From: Gammaproteobacteria bacterium
GTDB taxonomy: Bacteria > Pseudomonadota > Gammaproteobacteria > UBA6429
Length of the DNA: 11,630 nucleotides
Assembly (NCBI GenBank): GCA_030635835.1
Contig: DAOVYB010000035.1
Location: 1-11,630, forward strand
Direction of reading: 5' to 3'
The position numbers and the translations under genes were made by a program. The notes below the pieces were generated by a model. It had not been told where the DNA came from. It searched no databases and saw nothing but the letters and a program-made list of their open reading frames with translations. Shown piece by piece: positions 8,287 to 11,630 of the stretch (positions within the stretch are counted from its first letter, which is position 1; the number at the start of each line of letters is the position of its first letter).

Positions 8287-8742
8287 TTAACCATGGCCTG
8301 TATGACCAAAACCACCTTCTGCTCGTTCACTTTCATCGAAACTTTCAACAATATCAAATTTTGCCTGTACCACAGGAACAAAAACCAGTTGTGCCATACG
8401 ATCTCCAATATTAATCGTAAACTCATCCTGTCCTCTGTTCCATACAGAAACAAACAACTGCCCCTGATAATCTGAATCAATCAAACCAACAAGATTCCCT
8501 AACACGATGCCATGCTTATGACCTAAACCTGAACGTGGCAAGATAACCGCCGCCATCGCATCATCAGCAATGTGTATCGCCATACCTGTTGGTACCAGGT
8601 GTGTTTCACCCGGTTTAATTTCTAAAGATCCATCTATACATGCTCTTAAATCCAGCCCCGCTGATCCAGTTGTCGCATATTCTGGTAAAGGAATGTCTTT
8701 TCCAATACGCGGGTCAAGGATCTTAAGTTTAATATTATGCAT
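8287..8742 (-). CDS. dut: Deoxyuridine 5'-triphosphate nucleotidohydrolase (dUTPase)
   Basis: Dut hydrolyses dUTP to dUMP and pyrophosphate, keeping uracil out of DNA and supplying dUMP for thymidylate synthesis. At 151 residues it matches the length and sequence of the trimeric E. coli enzyme. All five motifs are present: I, SAGLDLRA (27-34); [12 protein letters not shown] (69-78); [12 protein letters not shown] (86-94) with the catalytic Asp; [11 protein letters not shown] (113-121); and V, the flexible C-terminal arm [10 protein letters not shown] (140-149). The ATG at 8742 is preceded by a GGGGT ribosome-binding site at a spacing of about 8 to 9, the same variant seen before the proposed algC start. 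It lies 82 bases after coaBC and about 49 before that proposed algC start, in the conserved order coaBC-dut-algC. Confidence 0.97.
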   Translation of the reverse strand: MHNIKLKILDPRIGKDIPLPEYATTGSAGLDLRACIDGSLEIKPGETHLVPTGMAIHIADDAMAAVILPRSGLGHKHGIVLGNLVGLIDSDYQGQLFVSVWNRGQDEFTINIGDRMAQLVFVPVVQAKFDIVESFDESERAEGGFGHTGHG

Positions 8743-8824
8743 TTAGTACAACCCCAGTATTTCTATATTTTTTTAATTAAAACTTGAGGCCATTATTTAG
8801 CTTCGTAGCATTCATGCAATGGTC

Positions 8825-10078
8825 TCAATGGTTTTTTAATGAAACAACGTTATTGTTATTATGTGCTTCGTATAAAGAATATCGTTGTGCAATCAGAGCG
8901 ATTAGCTGTCTCGCTAATTTAGTTTTACTACCCAGCTCTAACTTTAAATTTCCATCTTGCCAGTAAATATTAAGTTCATTGACATCACTATTAAATGTGC
9001 CCGCTGTTTTTGTTGCTGTTGAACCGACTAGATTGGCAGCGATCATCTCAATATTTTTTTGTTTTAATTTTTTGCGGGCATAATTTTCTAAATCTTGTGT
9101 TTCTGCCGCAAAACCAACGCAAAACGTTTTAGCATACTCCGCTTTTACCATCGCCAGAATATCGGTATTTTTTTCCAACTCTAAAATTAAACGGTTTTCG
9201 TTCTTTTTAATTTTATCCTGTTGCACAGTAACCGGACGATAATCTGCTACAGCAGCGCTTGCGACAAAAATATCTGCCGCTGAAATTTGTTCTTTTACCG
9301 CGGCTTCCATATCTGCAGCACTTTCCACATTTATACGAGTTACCCGATCGGGCGTTTCTAAATTTACCGGGCCACTGACCAGAATAACTTTTGCTCCGGC
9401 TTCAATTGCCGCTTCTGCAACGGCATAACCCATTTTACCCGAACTATGATTACTCAGATAACGCACCGGATCTAATGCTTCCCGCGTTGGTCCCGCGGTA
9501 ATTAATACGGTTAAACCCGTTAAACTACCAATTGAAAATAAATCAGCTAAACGAGAGATAATGGTTTCACTATCAATCATGCGGCCTTCACCCACATCAC
9601 CACAGGCTTGTTCACCACTATCAGGGCCAATAAATAACACACCACGTTGCCCCAAAACTCGCACATTTTCCTGTGTTGCCTGATCCGCCCACATATTTTT
9701 ATTCATCGCTGGCGCGATAGCGAGTGGCACATCAGCGGCCAGACAAACCGCATGCAATAATTCATCTGCCCGTCCTTGCGCTAAAGCCGCAAGACTGTTC
9801 GCACTGGCAGGGGCAATCAAAACCACATCCGCCCAGCGCGCCAGCTCAATATGTCCCATGGCAGCTTCGGCTTCTTTGTCGAGTAAATTTTCATGCACAG
9901 GCGAACCGGATAGCGCCTGAAAAGTCAGCGGAGTCACAAAGGCTTTTGCTCCTTCGGTCATCACCACACGGACTTCCGCACCAGCATCTCGCAGGCGACG
10001 AATTAGTTCAGCCGCTTTATACGCCGCAATGCTGCCCGTAACCCCAAGTAAGATCCTTTTATTTGTTAAGTGTTGCAT
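8825..10078 (-). CDS. coaBC: Bifunctional phosphopantothenoylcysteine decarboxylase / phosphopantothenate-cysteine ligase
   Basis: CoaBC (also Dfp) performs two consecutive cytosolic steps of coenzyme A synthesis: CTP-dependent ligation of cysteine to 4'-phosphopantothenate (CoaB), then FMN-dependent decarboxylation to 4'-phosphopantetheine (CoaC). The 417-residue chain matches E. coli CoaBC (406). The CoaC half (about 1-185) shows GSIAAYKAAELIRRL, MGHIEL (His76), APASAN, PAMNKNMW (Asn126) and the active-site lid GEQACGDVGEGRM with Cys159. The CoaB half (about 188-417) shows ITAGPTREALDPVRYLSNHSSGKMG, AAVADYRP, the KIKK motif with Lys289, and VGFAAET. The C-terminal tail is slightly longer and Asn-rich (NNNN at 407-410). 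The ATG at 10078 has an AGG-type site. It heads the reverse cluster and is divergent from radC across 122 bases. Confidence 0.97.
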   Translation of the reverse strand: MQHLTNKRILLGVTGSIAAYKAAELIRRLRDAGAEVRVVMTEGAKAFVTPLTFQALSGSPVHENLLDKEAEAAMGHIELARWADVVLIAPASANSLAALAQGRADELLHAVCLAADVPLAIAPAMNKNMWADQATQENVRVLGQRGVLFIGPDSGEQACGDVGEGRMIDSETIISRLADLFSIGSLTGLTVLITAGPTREALDPVRYLSNHSSGKMGYAVAEAAIEAGAKVILVSGPVNLETPDRVTRINVESAADMEAAVKEQISAADIFVASAAVADYRPVTVQQDKIKKNENRLILELEKNTDILAMVKAEYAKTFCVGFAAETQDLENYARKKLKQKNIEMIAANLVGSTATKTAGTFNSDVNELNIYWQDGNLKLELGSKTKLARQLIALIAQRYSLYEAHNNNNVVSLKNH

Positions 10079-10099
10079 AAAACCTATTCTAACAGATTA

Positions 10100-10111
10100 G
10101 TGAACATTCAC
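10100..10111. promoter_or_regulatory. Palindrome resembling a SlmA-binding sequence
   Basis: The 12-mer GTGAACATTCAC has perfect 5-bp arms, GTGAA and TTCAC, around CA. The published SlmA-binding consensus is GTGAGTACTCAC, and this site shares both GTGA/TCAC half-sites with correct spacing and matches 9 of 12 bases; only central positions differ. It lies 22 bases upstream of the coaBC start, at the head of the cluster that ends in slmA. It is followed on the plus strand by a TATACT box (10123-10128) that might serve radC. Binding by SlmA is inference; another regulator could own the site. Confidence 0.35.
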
Positions 10112-10188
10112 ATCACACACTATATACTATAGATTAAAATCACTCAGCCAATTAAGCAGATTTTAATAAATATTGAACCAATTTTGAC

Positions 10189-10196
10189 AAGGAGGT
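10189..10196 (+). promoter_or_regulatory. Strong radC ribosome-binding site
   Basis: AAGGAGGT is a near-complete complement of the 16S rRNA 3' end, with 4 bases between GGAGGT and the ATG at 10201. It is the best ribosome-binding site in the window and fixes the radC start. Confidence 0.85.
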
Positions 10197-10200
10197 CAAA

Positions 10201-10875
10201 ATGCCAATTACAGACTGGCCCAAAAGCGAACGCCCACGCGAAAAACTCATTAATCTGGGTGCTGCTGCACTCTCTGATGCCGAACTTCTTGCCATTTTCT
10301 TACGCACCGGGATCAAGGGCAAAACCGCCGTTGATTTAGCTCGCGATATTATTTCCCATTTTGGTGGACTGCGAAATTTGCTTGTCGCCGATAAAAAAGC
10401 CTTTTGCCAGTTCTCAGGGCTCGGCGAAGCTAAATTTGCCCAGCTTCAGGCCGTGCTGGAACTTTCACGCCGCCACTTAAAAGAAACACTGCAACGTGGT
10501 GAATCGCTGCAAAATCCACAGGCCACACAAACTTACTTAAGCTCACGGCTACGCGATTTACCCTATGAAGTTTTCGCCTGTCTCTTCCTGGACAACCAGC
10601 ATCGCGTGATTGAGTTTGAGATTTTGTTTCAGGGCACCATTAATGGTGCCAGTGTTCACCCACGTGAAGTCGTGCGAAAAACGCTAAAACACAACGCCGC
10701 CGCCCTGATTCTGGCGCATAACCACCCATCAGGCATTGCCGAACCCAGCTCCGCTGACCGCCATATCACGAAAAAATTGACAGAAGCACTTGCCCTGATT
10801 GATGTTCGGGTACTGGATCATATTATTGTTGGCGATGGTGAATGTGTGGCTTTTTCAGAGAGAGGGTGGATATAA
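10201..10875 (+). CDS. radC: RadC-family JAB/MPN-domain protein
   Basis: The 224-residue protein matches E. coli RadC (YicR, 222 residues). It has an N-terminal helix-hairpin-helix-like region (about 1-100, [16 protein letters not shown], then [12 protein letters not shown]) and a C-terminal JAB/MPN metalloprotease-like domain (about 105-224). The JAMM zinc motif is intact: LAHNHPSG (His173, His175), followed by EPSSAD with Asp186. The radC name stems from an old DNA-repair assignment that later turned out to involve recG, so the true role of chromosomal RadC remains unclear; a nuclease or protease activity should not be assumed. The start is fixed by a very strong ribosome-binding site. It is divergent from coaBC and followed by a large inverted repeat. 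By eye its base composition is richer in GC than the algC and argB region, as is the first part of coaBC; I did not compute this. Confidence 0.95.
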   Translation: MPITDWPKSERPREKLINLGAAALSDAELLAIFLRTGIKGKTAVDLARDIISHFGGLRNLLVADKKAFCQFSGLGEAKFAQLQAVLELSRRHLKETLQRGESLQNPQATQTYLSSRLRDLPYEVFACLFLDNQHRVIEFEILFQGTINGASVHPREVVRKTLKHNAAALILAHNHPSGIAEPSSADRHITKKLTEALALIDVRVLDHIIVGDGECVAFSERGWI

Positions 10876-10887
10876 ATAAATAAAATA

Positions 10888-11043
10888 AGCCACGAAGCAC
10901 ACCAAGAAAAACATATTAAGAATAAACCACGGGGAACACAGGGATCACGGGGGAATTTATATTATTTTTCCCTGTGTCCCCAGTGTTCCCCGTGGTTTTT
11001 TAAGCTTTTTCTTTTCTTCGTGTTCTTCGTGCCCTTTGTGGCT
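10888..11043. repeat. Nested inverted repeat built of CACGAAG and CACGGGG words
   Basis: The spacer between radC and rpmB holds a two-tier inverted repeat. The inner arms, 10924-10939 and 10983-10998, pair perfectly over 16 bases (AAACCACGGGGAACAC); further words (AGGGATCACGGGGGAA against TTCCCTGTGTCCCC) continue the symmetry imperfectly towards a short AT-rich loop. The outer arms start AGCCACGAAGCACACCAAG (10888-10906) and end with CTTCGTG…CTTCGTGCCCTTTGTGGCT (11016-11043), again complementary with mismatches. The right outer arm is itself a run of CTTCGTG-like words spaced about nine bases. I recall similar CCACGAAG/ACACAGGG intergenic repeats in other environmental proteobacteria. No coding capacity or transposase is visible. 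Confidence 0.75.
10924..11001 (+). terminator. Possible terminator of radC formed by the inner inverted repeat
   Basis: The 16-bp perfect stem (10924-10939 with 10983-10998) ends in a run of six T (10996-11001), which is the layout of an intrinsic terminator, though with a long loop of 43 bases that itself pairs in part. It begins 48 bases after the radC stop and would also insulate the rpmB promoter. Termination is inferred from shape only. Confidence 0.4.
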
Positions 11044-11052
11044 AAATTTTAC

Positions 11053-11081
11053 TTGTATCTTGGGTCTGATCTACGTAAAAT
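11053..11081 (+). promoter_or_regulatory. rpmB-rpmG promoter with GC-rich discriminator
   Basis: TTGTAT (11053-11058) and TAAAAT (11076-11081) are separated by exactly 17 bases; the -10 box matches sigma-70 at 5 of 6 positions and the -35 at 3 of 6. The -10 is followed at once by CCCCGC, a GC-rich discriminator of the kind found at stringently controlled rRNA and ribosomal-protein promoters, which would make it sensitive to ppGpp. The predicted start is near 11088, giving a leader of about 60 bases. Confidence 0.55.
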
Positions 11082-11095
11082 CCCCGCTCTTTGAC

Positions 11096-11115
11096 GCCGA
11101 GGCAAATTCCTTGGC
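11096..11115 (+). promoter_or_regulatory. Hairpin in the rpmB leader
   Basis: GCCGAGG (11096-11102) pairs with CCTTGGC (11109-11115), 7 bp with one G-U pair, around the loop CAAATT. It lies in the predicted 5' leader, 22 bases before the GGAG site of rpmB. It could be a ribosomal-protein-binding or mRNA-stability element; no known leader family is recognised. Confidence 0.35.
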
Positions 11116-11147
11116 TGACCTGAATTATTGAATTTTTGGAGAATATC

Positions 11148-11384
11148 ATGGCGAGAGTCTGTCAAGTAACTGGCAAGCGCCCAATGTCGGGAAACAATGT
11201 TTCTCATGCGAAAAACAGAACACGTCGTCGTTTTCTGCCGAACCTGCATTCGCACCGTTTTTGGGTAGAATCTGAAAAGCGTTTTGTTCGTCTGCGTTTA
11301 ACCTCAAAAGGTATGCGTATTATCGATAAAAAAGGCATTGATGTTGTATTGGCTGATATGCGCGCTCGTGGCGAAAAGGTATAA
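11148..11384 (+). CDS. rpmB: 50S ribosomal protein L28
   Basis: L28 (bL28) is a basic protein of the large ribosomal subunit. The 78-residue product has the same length as E. coli L28 and near-identical blocks: [32 protein letters not shown] and [12 protein letters not shown]. The ATG at 11148 is chosen because it gives the family N-terminus and has GGAG at 11138-11141, 6 bases upstream; a TTG at 11136 merely overlaps that site. There is a single Cys (residue 5), so this is not a zinc-ribbon form. It is the first gene of the rpmB-rpmG operon. Confidence 0.98.
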   Translation: MARVCQVTGKRPMSGNNVSHAKNRTRRRFLPNLHSHRFWVESEKRFVRLRLTSKGMRIIDKKGIDVVLADMRARGEKV

Positions 11385-11394
11385 GGAATAAATC

Positions 11395-11562
11395 ATGGCT
11401 AAGTCTGTATGTGAAAAAATCCGTTTAAACTCTAGCGCTGGTACTGGTCATTTCTACACGACTATGAAAAACAAGCGTAACATGCCTGAAAAAATGGAAA
11501 TCAAAAAATACGATCCTGTTGTACGTAAACACGTGATGTATAAAGAAGGCAAAATTAAGTAA
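11395..11562 (+). CDS. rpmG: 50S ribosomal protein L33
   Basis: L33 (bL33) is a small large-subunit protein. The 55-residue sequence matches E. coli L33 in length and in the blocks [31 protein letters not shown] and the ending KEGKIK. It has only one Cys (residue 6), so it is the zinc-independent form rather than the four-Cys form. It starts 10 bases after rpmB; its ribosome-binding site AAGGAA (11383-11388) begins inside the rpmB stop codon, which favours coupled translation. The stop lies within a perfect inverted repeat and a terminator follows. Confidence 0.98.
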   Translation: MAKSVCEKIRLNSSAGTGHFYTTMKNKRNMPEKMEIKKYDPVVRKHVMYKEGKIK

Positions 11563-11578
11563 ATACGATTTACTTAAT
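11554..11578. repeat. Perfect 11-bp inverted repeat spanning the rpmG stop codon
   Basis: ATTAAGTAAAT (11554-11564) and ATTTACTTAAT (11568-11578) are perfectly complementary around the loop ACG. The left arm contains the last codons and the TAA of rpmG. No T-run follows, so it is not an intrinsic terminator by itself; it could stabilise the mRNA 3' end. Confidence 0.6.
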
Positions 11579-11583
11579 CTCTG

Positions 11584-11612
11584 AAAAAACCTGCATTTAT
11601 GCGGGTTTTTTT
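11584..11612 (+). terminator. Intrinsic terminator of rpmB-rpmG
   Basis: ACCTGCA (11589-11595) pairs with TGCGGGT (11600-11606), 7 bp with one G-U pair, around a TTTA loop, with an upstream A-run and a downstream run of seven T (11606-11612). This is a classic rho-independent terminator 21 bases after the rpmG stop. The A-run also makes it potentially functional on the opposite strand. Confidence 0.88.
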
Positions 11613-11630
11613 ATGCCTGAATTTTATAAA

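Noticed and set aside
8293..8475. Open frames on both strands inside dut, and similar ones inside coaBC, slmA, the TSUP gene and the coiled-coil gene
   Set aside because: They are shadows of clearly conserved genes, have no ribosome-binding sites and no recognisable protein features.
11613..11630. ATGCCTGAATTTTATAAA at the right edge as the start of a next gene such as mutM
   Set aside because: It lies directly after the terminator T-run with no ribosome-binding site, and MPEFYK does not match the MutM start MPELPEVE; too short to judge.

Overview
The window is a chromosomal housekeeping region of a fairly AT-rich gammaproteobacterium. PyrE, SlmA, ArgB, Dut, CoaBC, RadC, L28 and L33 all read as orthologues of the Escherichia coli or Pseudomonas proteins. 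The gene order (rpmG-rpmB / radC / coaBC-dut-algC-argB / slmA / pyrE) resembles the origin-proximal cluster of Pseudomonas and relatives. The long, membrane-anchored AlgC-type phosphomannomutase points towards a Pseudomonas-, Thiotrichales- or Methylophaga-like lineage rather than an enteric one. I cannot name the species from sequence alone.

Layout. (1) Bases 32-673: pyrE, forward. (2) 674-869: a spacer carrying an inverted pair of REP-like palindromes. (3) 870-1379: a minimal MscS-type channel, forward, convergent with an unrecognised secreted, probably outer-membrane protein (1396-2484, reverse). (4) 2565-3314: a TSUP (TauE/SafE-like) permease, reverse. It diverges from a small exported coiled-coil protein (3428-4096, forward) across a spacer holding three degenerate 18-bp tandem repeats. 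(5) 10078 down to 4093: a five-gene reverse cluster, coaBC-dut-algC-argB-slmA, probably one operon, whose last stop codon overlaps the stop codon of the convergent exported-protein gene. (6) 10201-10875: radC, forward, divergent from coaBC. (7) 10888-11043: a nested inverted repeat built from CACGAAG and CACGGGG-type words. (8) 11053-11612: the rpmB-rpmG operon with its own promoter, leader hairpin and terminator.

Functional logic. The reverse cluster combines CoA synthesis (CoaBC), nucleotide hygiene (Dut), sugar-phosphate supply for envelope polysaccharide (AlgC), arginine synthesis (ArgB) and division-site control (SlmA). PyrE adds pyrimidine synthesis, and L28/L33 are 50S ribosomal proteins. 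These genes are linked by position and growth demand rather than by one pathway.

Most notable points. First, algC appears to lack its start in this sequence. The in-frame ATG at 8151 has no ribosome-binding site and falls inside the first membrane segment. A plausible N-terminus (TTG at 8237) lies in another frame and joins the main frame only by a -1 shift on a run of seven A, which forms a perfectly phased A_AAA_AAA heptamer. Second, the palindrome GTGAACATTCAC between coaBC and radC resembles the SlmA-binding sequence and sits at the head of the operon that ends in slmA. Third, there are several undescribed repeat structures. I found no phage, transposase, CRISPR or defence genes.
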